A DNA stretch of 64,000 bases from Prochilodus magdalenae (lineage: Eukaryota; Chordata; Actinopteri; Characiformes; Prochilodontidae), in contig JAMWET010004037.1 in the NCBI GenBank assembly GCA_024036415.1, positions 20,001 to 84,000 of the forward strand, read 5' to 3'. Below, in pieces: positions 53,610 to 63,696 of this stretch; the first letter of the stretch is position 1; each line of letters opens with the position of its first letter. Below the pieces are notes generated by a model. It made no database searches. It was not told where the DNA came from and worked only from the letters and a program-made list of their open reading frames with translations. Position numbers and translations under genes: made by a program.

Positions 53610-54229
53610 GGTCATTCTATGTCTAAGTCACAAATCACCTCACGTCCCATATAAACTCTTAGAGATGAACATCTGTGGAGCCCTGTAAGAGTTTAACTGT
53701 ACAATTAGTTTCTGAATATATAGAGAAATGAGGACCATGGCCACTGTACAGCAGTTGTAATACATTTTGTAATGTTACTTCAGTACAGTTATTTTTGGAT
53801 ATGTACTTGCATTGTAGTTCACAAGAAAAGTCTTACACATAAGAACATACTTGCTATATAAAATAGGACTTTATTCTGGTGGTGCGGGCCAAATTATAAT
53901 GTAAGGGTTACGATTCAGTGCCGTGTATCAAATTTCATCTGCACAACCACATGCATAGAGTTGCATTGTGTCATCTGAAGTTAAATTGTTTTAAACTTGT
54001 GCAGCATGCTTTGGCCAAGTCACAGCGTGGCCTATAGAAAAACAGTACAGTAAATGTGTCTGCAGTCTCTGTCGCTGCCTGAAAGGCAAGTTTTATTGGA
54101 GACCGAGGCCCAAACTATCAAAAATCCCCACTGTGTTTTTGTAAAACTCCAGTGTAGTAATATTTCAGAATTCAGAACCACTTATTTGACCAATGTGCTT
54201 GTACATAGAGGAATTTGACCTCTGCATTG

Positions 54230-54400
54230 ATCCTGTCCGGGCAGAGAACACACCCACATGTGCCCTATCCACGTCTGTAAGGGGTTAGGTGTCTTACTTA
54301 AGGGTGCTTCAGTTGTGTTATGTTGGTTCAGGTGATCATCCCGACAATCTTCTGGTCACAAGGGTAATTTCTAGCCCAGGACTGCGCCACATTTTTTTCA
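54230..54400 (-). repeat. tRNA-derived SINE relic, minus orientation
   Basis: Read on the minus strand it starts GTGGCGCAGTCCTGGGCTAG (box A-like), then has a box B-like part (GTCGGGATGATCACC), and continues with the fish SINE body (CACCCTTAAGTAAGACACC, TAACCCCTTACAG). It is diverged, and no intact target duplications were identified. Confidence 0.6.
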
Positions 54401-54780
54401 CAGCCCTAATTATATAATTTATATGATGTATACTACTTATTTTAGCTGCCATAATGTTCTTATATAAGTGGTTCTGCATACCCAATGTCTTAAACTTACT
54501 AACATTAATATTGTAAGGATGAGCTGTACACACATTGTAGTCCTGGTGCGATCATAGAGTGTATTGATTTAATCCCTGGATTTAACTCCTGATGTAAACC
54601 TGTTGAACACATCACATATAACTGTGTTAGGTTCAAATCGCTAAAAGATGCCACGGTGTGATTTATTACATTGATTTCATTTAAATTGGCAGCACACCAG
54701 ATTTGTAGTGATAAAATTGCAGTGATATATTGTTGCAGCTTCTACAGTTCCGCTAATGCTAATCTCACCCTTGTTTCTAG

Positions 54781-54908
54781 ATGTTTGGCTTTCATAAGCC
54801 GAAGATGTACCGAAGTCTGGACGGCTGCTGTATCTGCAGGGCAAAGTCTTCAAGCTCGCGCTTCACAGACAGCAAACGCTATGAGAGAGACTTCCAGAGC
54901 TGCTTCGG
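54781..54908 (+). CDS. sinhcaf: sinhcaf coding exon 1
   Basis: Encodes MFGFHKPKMYRSLDGCCICR, AKSSSSRFTDSKRYERDFQS, CF and part of Gly. Acceptor ttgtttctag directly before ATG; donor gg|gtgagc, phase 2. Confidence 0.97.
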
Positions 54909-56605
54909 GTGAGCTGGGTTTATATGGGTTGTTCCTGTGTTACTACATTAAAATATCAGTTGGTTCTATGTTGAAATATGTTGAATACGTTTAATTTATT
55001 ATTTAATACATTTTTTAACATTTATGGTATAAGAATGTAACTAGAACATTGCTACACTTACAGGGACTACTATTCAGTAAATCACAATATATTGTGAAAC
55101 TGTAAGCATTTTTAATTAATAACATTTTAACATAATAAACTGCCATAGTATAAACACATCACTATTTGCATAGGTTTGCTAACAACAACTTTAGCAGTGC
55201 ACCTGTAAACTACTTGTTTACGTTAGCGTGGAAAAGTCTAATGGCTGAAAATGACTACCTTGCTATCTAGAGGTCGAGATTTAAACACGACACTAAATTA
55301 ACCATTGTCTGCCACCAATCTCTGCATGTAAACTGATGACTACATAATAGATTATCACCAATTATAATATTGCAGTACTCAAGTGTTTTATAGTTTTATA
55401 TAGTTTTATAGTTTTATAGAAAATAAGCAATTAAATCAACATAATCAGTTAAAGTATTGAGAAAATAAGCTAGTATTTTGACATAATTAACCGAACACTT
55501 TGTGAATGCTGTGGTCTGATGTCCCGCAGGCTTGGTGAAACACGTTCTGGTGAAATTTGCAATGCTTGTGTGCTGCTGGTGAAACGCTGGAAGAAACTTC
55601 CCGTTGGTTCCAAAAAGAACTGGAATCATGTAAGCACTGAGACAGGAGCCACTCGTCACGATAAATATGAATGACACACAGAATTTCGAGTGTTTTCTAA
55701 ATACATTATATAGCTCAACTTTTTATTACTTTGGTCTGATGTTATACTAATGGGCTACAGGTGGTGGATGCACGAGGTGGACCCAGTCTAAAGATGACAG
55801 TGAAGTCTAAGAAAGTGAAGTCTCTCTCCAGGAGAATCCGGCCAAGCCAAATCTGCCGAGTGCAGAACGAACTGAAAAGGAACAGTGAGTAAACTTAACG
55901 TGTGTCTATTAAACAGTTGGACATTTTAATGCCACTGAAGAACATAATGGCAGCTCGTAGCTCATTTAAAATGACCTCGTATGAAACCAGGTCAGATGAT
56001 CTGATTTGCATTTAAAATTGATTTTACTTTGGCGTGTGTGTTAGAGAGCAGTTGTTTAAAAATATACCCTCAAGTCTTTTATTTATAACTTTCACACATT
56101 TTTCTAGAAAACATGTTCATGTGTTTACATTACATCTCTCTGTTAACAGACTCAGATGCTCATAGCACCACCTCCAGCGCCAGCCCGGCCCAATCTCCCA
56201 GCTATAGCAACCACTCAGATGAGGGATCTGACTCCGAACTTAATCCTGGCTCCACCCGATCACCGGTCTTTTCCTTTCTAGACCTGACCTACTGGAAAAG
56301 GTGTGTAATTCAGAAAATTGATGTATTGGCTGAAACATAAATCTATGAAATTATTTAAAAGTGGTCTAAGGGTCTAAGTACTGACATGATTATTAGTAAA
56401 TTTGTTAGTAAATGTGTTATTAGAGTGTCTGAATTTGACTATATCTGTTGTTCTTTGAGTCATTTTGTTCTAGCCAGTTAGTTTAGTGGATGTCCCCCAA
56501 AATTTGGCTCCACACTGTTTCACTGCATTAAAGTGCAAATTATTGCTGAAATTTGTCTGTATAACAAACAGTTAAATGAAGAGCTTCCAGTTAAACACTG
56601 TTAAA

Positions 56606-56641
<36 letters not shown>

Positions 56642-57817
56642 CAGACTTTCTTTAAGTGGTTTACACTTTATATTCTCATTAGCTGAACTGAACTTTGATT
56701 TCCCAACTCCTATAAAAAAACTACAAAAACTACAGAGAGAGTCAAAGTATAATAGTAAGAATACATAAAATGCTGCTTTTATGTCAGTTACTCATTTCAC
56801 ATGTCTGTGTTTTAAGATTGGGCACTAACAACACTATAAATTTCTATAAAATATTAAATTAGGCTACTTATAGGTAGGTTTTAATTTTCCAACTTTTTTA
56901 GGTACCAGCACTAGATTATGCTAATTTCATATGCTGTTACATTCATGCTGTCCACATGTTGATAGTAGGAGTTGCACTTTTCCCAGCCCTACTCAGACAC
57001 ATTTAGCACTAGCTTTGCTAAAATATCTGTCCTGCTAATCCAGAGTAGGAGAAAACCGTGTGTTCATTTCCAAATATAGCAGCACTTTCTCCATGTTTGA
57101 CACCTGCAACTTTATGATTTATAAATATTAAAATAGTACAGACAACATGCTGCACTGTACACAGGCCACACCCTGCTGTCCACTGAAATATCTAATGATG
57201 TCATTGCACCATTCTGGTGTTTGCTGCTGGAGTGCATTTTTATTTTGTTTTTATACCAGTTTACTGTAGGACTTTTTAATCTGTGTTAATGTGTAGTCAT
57301 TAAAGCAGGCTGTCAGATGCGAGTCAGTTGACCCTTACGGATGATGTTAAGTAAACTGTACTCATGTATTTGCTGCATTGCATTTGCAGCCAGGTGCTTA
57401 TTTAGTGAAGATGAAGCCAGAACTGATTACACAGATCATCAATAAGCTCCTCAAACTGTTTGACCTCACTCTCTGTTAGCCTGTGACTGTCCTGAATAAT
57501 GGGAGTATGGAATCTATTAGGGTCTTCCCGGCTTACATTGTTGTGTGTTTCCTGTCATTAGGCAGCGGGTGTGCTGCGGCATCATTTACAAAGGCCGCTT
57601 TGGAGAAGTGCTGATTGACCCCCATCTCTACAAACCCTGCTGTCAGAAGAAACAGGAGCAGGAACAGGAGGAAGAGGAGGATGAACCAGAGGAAGAGGAG
57701 GTGGATCTAGTGAAAGAGGAGGGACAGACTGATCAGAGTGTGCTGGCCTCTCCGCTCCCCCAGCCACTTTCTCCGCCTATGCCGGTCAAAACAGAGGTAG
57801 AGGAGGAGGAGTGGTAA
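54781..57817 (+). CDS. sinhcaf: SINHCAF (FAM60A), SIN3-HDAC complex-associated factor, 252 residues
   Basis: Five coding exons, 54781-54908, 55530-55629, 55761-55884, 56150-56300 and 57562-57817, join in frame to 759 nt. The product begins MFGFHKPKMYRSLDGCCICR and matches human FAM60A as I recall it almost through the first 75 residues, including the CxxC cysteines of a GATA-like zinc-binding fold (CCICR, ICNAC). It also shares SDAHSTTSSASPAQSP, PVFSFLDLTYWKR and CCGIIYKGRFGEVLID. The family is a nuclear subunit of the SIN3-HDAC co-repressor. Human is 221 residues; the excess here is an acidic, Glu/Gln-rich segment (about residues 190-215) before a C-terminus that keeps the final Glu-Trp. The start codon directly follows the exon 2 acceptor (tttctag|ATG). 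Two VKxE motifs fit SUMO consensus sites. Confidence 0.97.
55530..55629 (+). CDS. sinhcaf: sinhcaf coding exon 2
   Basis: Encodes GLGETRSGEICNACVLLVKR and WKKLPVGSKKNWNH, the second zinc-ligand pair and a basic region. Phase 2 in, phase 0 out (cat|gtaagc). Confidence 0.97.
55761..55884 (+). CDS. sinhcaf: sinhcaf coding exon 3
   Basis: Encodes VVDARGGPSLKMTVKSKKVK, SLSRRIRPSQICRVQNELKR, N; a lysine/arginine-rich nuclear-localisation-like region. Donor aaca|gtgagt, phase 1. Confidence 0.96.
56150..56300 (+). CDS. sinhcaf: sinhcaf coding exon 4
   Basis: Encodes NSDAHSTTSSASPAQSPSYS, NHSDEGSDSELNPGSTRSPV, FSFLDLTYWK; a Ser-rich stretch followed by a conserved hydrophobic motif. Phase 1 in, phase 2 out. 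Confidence 0.97.
56301..57561 (+). other. sinhcaf intron 5
   Basis: AT-rich; holds an (AAT)n tract at 56609-56641. No exon or transposon seen. Confidence 0.5.
57562..57817 (+). CDS. sinhcaf: sinhcaf coding exon 5 (stop)
   Basis: Encodes RQRVCCGIIYKGRFGEVLID, PHLYKPCCQKKQEQEQEEEE and an acidic tail ending EVEEEEW, TAA at 57815. The GAG/GAA repeats explain the length difference from mammals. Confidence 0.96.
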
Positions 57818-58012
57818 GGACTTTTTGCGGAGAACTGATTTGGCATTCTAAAGAAGGCTTTGAGGGATTGGGGGCTAACGTTGTCTTCCGTCACTCTCAA
57901 AGGCGTCCTCTCAGATTGCCTTTAATTCAGGAGCAGCTGAAACCTTGTTTTTGGTTTTGTTTGTTTTGTTGAGGTGGGTGGAGTAGTGTGGGCTGTTAGT
58001 CTGCTGATTGTG

Positions 58013-58030
58013 TGGTGTGTGTGTGTGTGT

Positions 58031-58104
<74 letters not shown>

Positions 58105-58110
58105 TATATA
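58013..58110. repeat. (GT)n/(TA)n microsatellite
   Basis: A short GT run passes into about 35 TA units, ending next to the transposon left end at 58113. Confidence 0.95.
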
Positions 58111-58112
58111 TA

Positions 58113-58645
58113 CAGGGGTTGGACAATGAAACTGAAACACCTGGTTTTAGACCACAATCATTTATTAGTATGGTGTAGGGCCTCCTTTTGCGGCCAATAC
58201 AGCGTCAGTTGGTCTTGGGAGTGACATATACTGCGTCCTGCACAGTGGTCAGAGGGATTTTAAGCCATTCGTCTTGCAGGATAGTGGCCAGGTCACTACG
58301 TGATGCTGGTGGAGGTTCGTCCTTCTTGGTGGTATGCTGACGTTACCCTGGATACCGTGGCTCTTGATACATCACAAAGACTTGCTGTCTTGGTCACAGA
58401 TGCGCCAGCAAGACGTGCACCAACAGTTTGTCCTCTTTTGAACTCTGGTATGTCACCCATAATGCTGTGTACATTGCAATATTTTGAGCAGAACTGTGCT
58501 CTTACCTGCTAACTGAACCTTCACACTCTGCTCTTACTGGTGCAATGTGCAGTTAATGAAGATTGGCCACCAGGCTGGTCCAATTTAGCCATGAGACCTC
58601 CCACACTAAAATGACAGGTGTTTCAGTTTCATTGTCCAACCCCTG
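58113..58645 (-). mobile_element. Tc1/mariner deletion derivative, copy 2
   Basis: A 533-bp element, nearly identical to 28324-28855, same orientation, ends CAGGGGTT/AACCCCTG, flanked by TA. It sits at the edge of the TA microsatellite. The minus-strand frame from ATG 58460 to stop 58296 again encodes only the transposase head, and the C-terminal piece is in a separate frame. Few differences from copy 1 imply fairly recent mobility of the family, powered by a source elsewhere. Confidence 0.85.
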
Positions 58646-61402
58646 TATGTATATTTTTTATATACACACTATGTATATGTCTATGTATATACACACACAC
58701 ACTGTTTCTTGTTGGTATTATTGTTCAAGCCTTCTTCTATAATGTTGTTATTATATCCATAACCCCTGCATCAAGTACCTGTTTTCTTATTCTTTCTTTA
58801 CTTTGTAAATTGTCTATTTGTTAACTCTTATTTTCTATTTAGTATGCTGGATCTGCGTACAATGTTATGACGTGAGGGGAATAAGTGCTCAGCCAGCTGA
58901 GAAAAGCTTTCTAATAAGTTTTTACCTACAGGATTGAGCCATAGTGTAATGTAAACTTAATATCTCTCTCTCTCTATCTCTTTCTATATATCTTTCTGTA
59001 TTTCCTTTTCTATATATGTGTCTTTTACTCCCTGATTGCTCTGGTCACTTTGTGTCTCAGGCTAGATTATTGTTCTGTATTTGGATCTCAGGCTTGAGCA
59101 CTGATTTCAGCAAAAGTTCTCTCTCTCTAGTTCTGACCTCAGACATTGTAGGCCAGTCAGCGAAACTGATCCCAAGTCAGTGTTTTACCGCACATGTACT
59201 CACTCAGCATTACAGTGCTGCTGAGACAAGCTAAGCAAGACCGACCAAAAAGAAATAAATAAAAAAATACCATAAAAAAATAAATAAATGAAAAGGTTTT
59301 TACAACCTCCCTCATGTACTAATGTAAATATATGAAGAGCTGTACATTTTCAGCAATATCCATGTCATGCATGAAACGAAGCAAGCCATTGTCCTAAAGA
59401 GAATCTGCATGAATATTGCATGGCCTTCTAAAGAGTTCTGGATTATTTTTTATTTGCTTCATCTGATCTTTTGGGCAGGTTTTGATACAGCTCTAATAAA
59501 TACATATATTTTTGTAAAAAAAAAAAAAAGAAAATTACAAAAATTAATTCACTGTAATGCGCTGTTCTAAGATATCAATTTAGTTTAAATTGTCACTTAC
59601 ATTGAAAATTAATTTTGATTAGATACAAAATTATTGTGATTAATTTATTCATTTCACTGATACACTCATTTTCACAAACAGTACCTCCTGTCTTTTTCTG
59701 CATATGTAAATACTGTACTGAAACAATGTTTCACAATTTTTTAATGTTTTGTAAGGATTGAAAATATTTTTGGGTTATTTTGTGTGTGTAATGAGATACC
59801 TGTTCATGTGGTCTCTTAGTTGGTTTCTTCAGGGACATTGTTCTTTTTTTATATTAATTTCCAAACTTTATCTAAAATCACTGGAAGGTCGAGAAGGTCC
59901 AGTCCCCATAATGGGTTTTCCATTTTTCTTACTGTAAGATTTTAAGTGAAAAGTTATTTTTAAACCTTTTCCCAGATTTTCCTTGCTGTAGATCTGTAAT
60001 CCTGGTAAATCTAGAGAGTCCTGGTGAAATGGACAAGTGTTTTCATATCCTTGACCTGCATGTATTATCTTTGCATTCCAACAGATGGCACTATAGAGCA
60101 GACTTCCTCTAATAATCCTTCAGTATAATTCAGTGCTCATCTTCAGTTTTAAGTAAGAACCTATTTACTCGTCCTACCAGCTGTGTAAATGTTTGTAACT
60201 GGTATTTTGTTGTTTTATTATAATTATTTTTAATTCTAAGTGAAACACCTCGGGCCAGTTTCCTGAACACGAATCAAGGCTTATGTTGAACTAAACTAGA
60301 GGGCTAATGGTTAATCACCATTGGACCTTCTTTTTAGTCTACAGTCAGGCTTACTGTGGGTGTAGGAAACTGGTTTGACATATTTAATATTTTTACCCAT
60401 TAAAACACTCAGTTACATCAGTTGTATTCTTTCTGGTTCTCAACTGACCCTTTTTTTTCCTCTGTTGTTTTTCTGTTTGTAAATCTGCATTTCAGTTGGT
60501 GATGGCAGCTGTCTTAGCTTGGACATTGATGTATTATGGAATGACATGTTGACATCATGGTGTATACATGGAGCTCTAAATATGTACGAGTTTGTTCTCT
60601 ACGTCTGCAATTGTTTCTGTCACAGTAAACTATTCCATTAATTGTAAATACTTTTAACATGATGAACTGAACGGTTATGATATTCCTTTTTGTTTATTAT
60701 TTATTACATATTTATTTGCAATAGTTGTCAAGTTTTCTTGGTTGCAGCAGGAGTAATCCAATTTAATACAGCTCACGGCTTTACACTGATTTCACATTTC
60801 AGCCTCATCCCAGTATGAAATTACTCTGGCTTTGATCTTGCAAGCTCGAATTTAGCCGAATATATGCTGAATACATCTGTATGTTATTGTTTTTTTCCTT
60901 CAGGTAAAATCATGCCCAATACTTACCTGTATCTTTTCTCAGCGTAGTCCCTTAGTTGTCGTACTCTACAGGCATGTATGGTAGCTATGCACTTTGTATT
61001 GACCTTATTAGAGATATATGAAGCAGGTTTTGTATTTTTTTACATACTCTACTTTTTACTTGTTCTTCAATAAATGTAGCTTGTGATGTTATGATTTGTT
61101 GCTCTGTGTTTTATTGTATCGGTTCAGTAGTATCATTGTAGTCCATGCTGTAGGCTAGAATATGGTGGGGTATTTGAAAATAAGATGTGACTGAACAAGC
61201 TTTATACACACATATACTTTAATAGAGGTTAGACAAGAGAATACTCTGCAAAGGTTAATCAGGACATAAGTAAACCATAAAGAGGGGGGAGGGTCTAAAA
61301 GAGTATTTGAGTATTTATTAAAGTAGTAAAACTGGCAGGACATGCCAGAAACACTGTCAGTATCATATGAATGCAATGACCTGTTACCCCAGTAGTGCAA
61401 CA

Positions 61403-61600
61403 GACAGATAGACAGAGACAGATAGATACTTTATTGATCCCGAAGGACATTCAGTAACCAGTAGCAAAAGCTATAAAAACTATAAATCAGACATAAAAAA
61501 AATATTCAGTATAAATGAAATAGAAAGAACAACATAAAGGAAATGCTCAAATCAAGAGACACAAAAAAGAGCTACTGGATGGGCAGCCACCCCAAGTGGC
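61403..61600 (-). repeat. LINE 3' tail fragment, minus orientation, copy 2
   Basis: Tandem GATAGACAGAGACAGATAGA-like tetranucleotides followed by tactttattgatcccgaag, as at 2999. The two copies share the end but diverge after about 40 bp. Confidence 0.55.
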
Positions 61601-61699
61601 ACCAGAATTTGATTATGTGATTTTATACGGTATCAGGGGTGACCTTTATTCAGACCGAAGATGAGAAATCCACCTTTATTTGGGGTTTTAAAAAAACAT

Positions 61700-61815
61700 T
61701 AAACATTGTAGAGCAAAAAGGAGGCAGACAGACCACCAAAGCTGCCACCATCAGATAAACAGTACCTAAAACTTCAGTCTTTGAGAGAGAGTCACTTGAT
61801 TGGAAGAAGTGGGCA
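61700..61815 (+). repeat. Tc1-family fragment
   Basis: Contains agaccaccaaagctgccacc and atcagataaacagtacctaa, then cttcagtctttgagagaga. It lines up by eye with parts of the relics at 34570 and 42250. Confidence 0.4.
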
Positions 61816-61939
61816 GTTTATTCACTCAGACACAGTTATTTAATATAGTTATTTTTAATAACTAAATTTAAATAATTAAGTTTAAACACAACATTTGAAA
61901 GAACATTAAAAGAGTAAGTTACGTTTACAATCTGCTATC

Positions 61940-62070
61940 CCAGCATAAACCAGCATAGACCCGTTCAAACCAGCACATACCAGATTAAACTCGCATAGAC
62001 CGGTTTAAACCAGCATAGACCAGTTTAAACCAGCATAGACCAGTTTAAACCAGCATAGACCAGTTTAAAA
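61940..62070. repeat. 20-bp minisatellite upstream of caprin2
   Basis: About six to seven copies of a 20-bp unit, consensus CAGCATAGACCAGTTTAAAC; the right-hand copies are near perfect and the left-hand ones diverged. Confidence 0.85.
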
Positions 62071-62087
62071 GCTCCTAAAAACATGAA

Positions 62088-62090
<3 letters not shown>

Positions 62091-62131
<41 letters not shown>
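62091..62131. repeat. (CT)n microsatellite
   Basis: About 20 CT units, about 130 bp upstream of the inferred caprin2 transcription start. Confidence 0.95.
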
Positions 62132-62136
<5 letters not shown>

Positions 62137-62362
62137 CCTGTGACCGCGTGCGTCTCGCGAGCGCGCTCGCCCCCTTGCGTGATGACATCATGATTGGTGG
62201 GGCAGCTGCCCGCTTGGCCCTGATGAAGCGCATAAAAAGGTGAGGGGCTGCTCACGTTTGGCCTCTCTTTAACAACTGCCGTCTGTGTGTGAGTGTGCGC
62301 GCGCGGGTGCACGCGGGGTCTCATCACCAAAGACGGGCTCAGCTTCCCCTCCCTCACTGTGA
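62132..62362 (+). promoter_or_regulatory. caprin2: caprin2 core promoter and leader
   Basis: CpG-rich segment with a CRE/AP-1-like TGACATCA (62183-62190), an inverted CCAAT box (ATTGG at 62193-62197) and a TATA-like ATAAAAAGG at 62232-62240. By the usual spacing transcription would start near 62262. Inferred from motif order; it fits the exon whose donor is at 62425. Confidence 0.6.
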
Positions 62363-63696
62363 ATGAGTGGTCTTCAGTCAGCGGGGCTGGAAACGCCACA
62401 TTCACTCTCAGCGGAGCGCATGAGGTCAGTCAGTCCCTCTTTCTTTACCTCCCACATGCACTCTGCTGCTGCCTGGGTTAGCATCTTTAGCCAGCGCTGT
62501 GTTTCCAGCTGAGTGATGTGCATGTGCTGATCACCAGGTTGTGAATCCGGGCTGTATGTTTTGGTTCCACTGGTGAGGATGATTCTGGAAAACAGGAGAG
62601 CGGCTCACAGATTTGCTTAGTCAGAGCCACTGGAAGTTTGTCTGGCGCATATGCTGTGTGTTTCTGACATCTCATGTACCATAGGAGCAACTGATCAAAT
62701 GTGGGAGGAAACATGATCGAGTAAGTCCGGTTAAATGGTTAAGTTGGCGTTCTCCTCATTTCCCTGTCCCATCAGTGAAAATGCTTTTCTTGCATTTACC
62801 ATTAAATGCACTGTCACTGTGAGGGGTGGCCAGAGTCCAGACCTCTAGCTGGAGCTGACCTACATGTCAGTATTACTCTGTGTGACCACAAGCCAACACG
62901 TTTGGCTCTGGTGGGAAGTTCAGGCTTTTCTGAGTCAATGGCATGAGGTGGGTTTGTGAGTGATGCCATCCCTGCTTGATAAGATCTCATGAAGGGATGA
63001 GGGCTCATGAGGACATGTTGCTCGGCATGTGTCGGGTTTGCGGCTGTATAACGGAGTGTGACTTCAATCACGTCCTCATGGTCTCTCCCTGTCTCTTTCT
63101 TGCTCTGCTCTAGAAAGACCCACACTATGGTTTACCTAACCCAATCGCAGGGCTTTGATGCTCTGGCTTCACCAGAGGATGGGGATATCCAGCAGGATGG
63201 CAGCCCCAAGTCTGACTCCCCTCAAGCCTTCACAGCCCTCCAGCTTGTCCTTAACCCCTCTGCCTCCATCTACCATGGCTATGACACGTACATCGAAAAT
63301 GGCCTCATCTGTCTCCAGCATAAGATTCGCAACCTTGAGAAAAGGAAGGTGGGTTCCTCTGATTCATGGAGCGTAGTTTGTGGAACTTCAACTGCTGAGC
63401 AGCCTTCGTATGTAAATTCGTTGAGGTAAACTAGAATGCTTGTGTGTGTGTGTGTGTGATTTGCAGATAAAACTGGAAGCCTACAAACTACAGCTAAAGA
63501 ATGGGGCCATGCTGAATCATGACCAAATGGTGATTATTCTGTGTTTGAATAACTATCTGTAAACATTTTAACTATGTAGCTGTAATGCAGATGTCTGTGT
63601 TGGTGTCAGGATGCAGTGGCAAGGTACGAAGAAGTGATCCACAACATCAAGTTTGCCAAAGAACTGCAGAAGACCTTGTGTGCCCTCACTCAAGAT
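62363..63696 (+). CDS. caprin2: CAPRIN2 N-terminal part (first exons, gene continues past the window)
   Basis: Exon 1 ends at 62424 (gag|gtcagt). The next exons are 63114-63348, 63467-63529 and 63610-63696, phases matching. From ATG 63127 the visible product is 124 residues: MVYLTQSQGFDALASPEDGD, a Ser/Pro linker, then YHGYDTYIENGLICLQHKIR, NLEKRKIKLEAYKLQLKNGA, LNHDQMDAVARYEEVIHNIK and FAKELQKTLCALTQD. The last part is the caprin family HR1 coiled-coil/dimerisation segment, closer to CAPRIN2 than CAPRIN1 (YETYIENGLICLKHKIRN in human CAPRIN2, recalled). CAPRIN2 binds RNA in cytoplasmic granules and has a C1q-like C-terminal domain, which lies outside this window. An in-frame upstream ATG at 62363 in exon 1 would add 31 residues; the ATG at 63127 has the better context (A at -3, G at +4). 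Confidence 0.93.
63114..63348 (+). CDS. caprin2: caprin2 exon 2 (main start codon at 63127)
   Basis: The acceptor tgctctag precedes aaagacccacactATGG. Codes for 74 residues from MVYLTQSQGFDALASPEDGD to LICLQHKIRNLEKRK. Donor aag|gtgggt, phase 0. MVYL corresponds to the internal MVQL start of human CAPRIN2 isoforms as recalled. Confidence 0.93.
63467..63529 (+). CDS. caprin2: caprin2 exon 3 (63 nt)
   Basis: Encodes IKLEAYKLQLKNGAMLNHDQ, M; coiled-coil-like. Acceptor tttgcag after a GT run, donor atg|gtgatt. Phase 0 both ends. Confidence 0.92.
63610..63696 (+). CDS. caprin2: caprin2 exon 4 (87 nt)
   Basis: Encodes DAVARYEEVIHNIKFAKELQ, KTLCALTQD. KFAKELQ and the closing LTQD are caprin signatures. 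Donor gat|gtaagg, phase 0. Confidence 0.95.

Larger units (their letters stand above)
51634..54780 (+). other. sinhcaf: sinhcaf intron 1
   Basis: Includes a second CpG-rich patch at about 52720-53300 that might hold an alternative first exon, a foldback hairpin (52521-52593), a GC dinucleotide tract at 53403-53414, a CT tract (53533-53603) and a SINE relic (54230-54400). No coding exon is supported. Confidence 0.5.
57818..61095 (+). other. sinhcaf: sinhcaf 3' UTR (probable extent)
   Basis: About 3.3 kb without coding signal. It contains a TA microsatellite, a Tc1 deletion derivative, an A-rich run and three exact TGTAAATA words (59323, 59705, 60643). AATAAA at 59495-59500 could give a short form. 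AATAAA at 61069-61074, followed by a GT-rich stretch, is the likely distal end. Confidence 0.6.

Noticed and set aside
53382..53688. Ser/Leu and Arg/Glu repeat frames on both strands
   Set aside because: Both are translations of the (CT)n tract.
54600..54660. A box B-like GGTTCAAATCG suggesting a tRNA gene
   Set aside because: No acceptor stem, box A or anticodon arm at the right spacing upstream.
62025..62405. Minus-strand frame with an RERERE tract next to caprin2
   Set aside because: Antisense reading of the CT microsatellite and promoter DNA.
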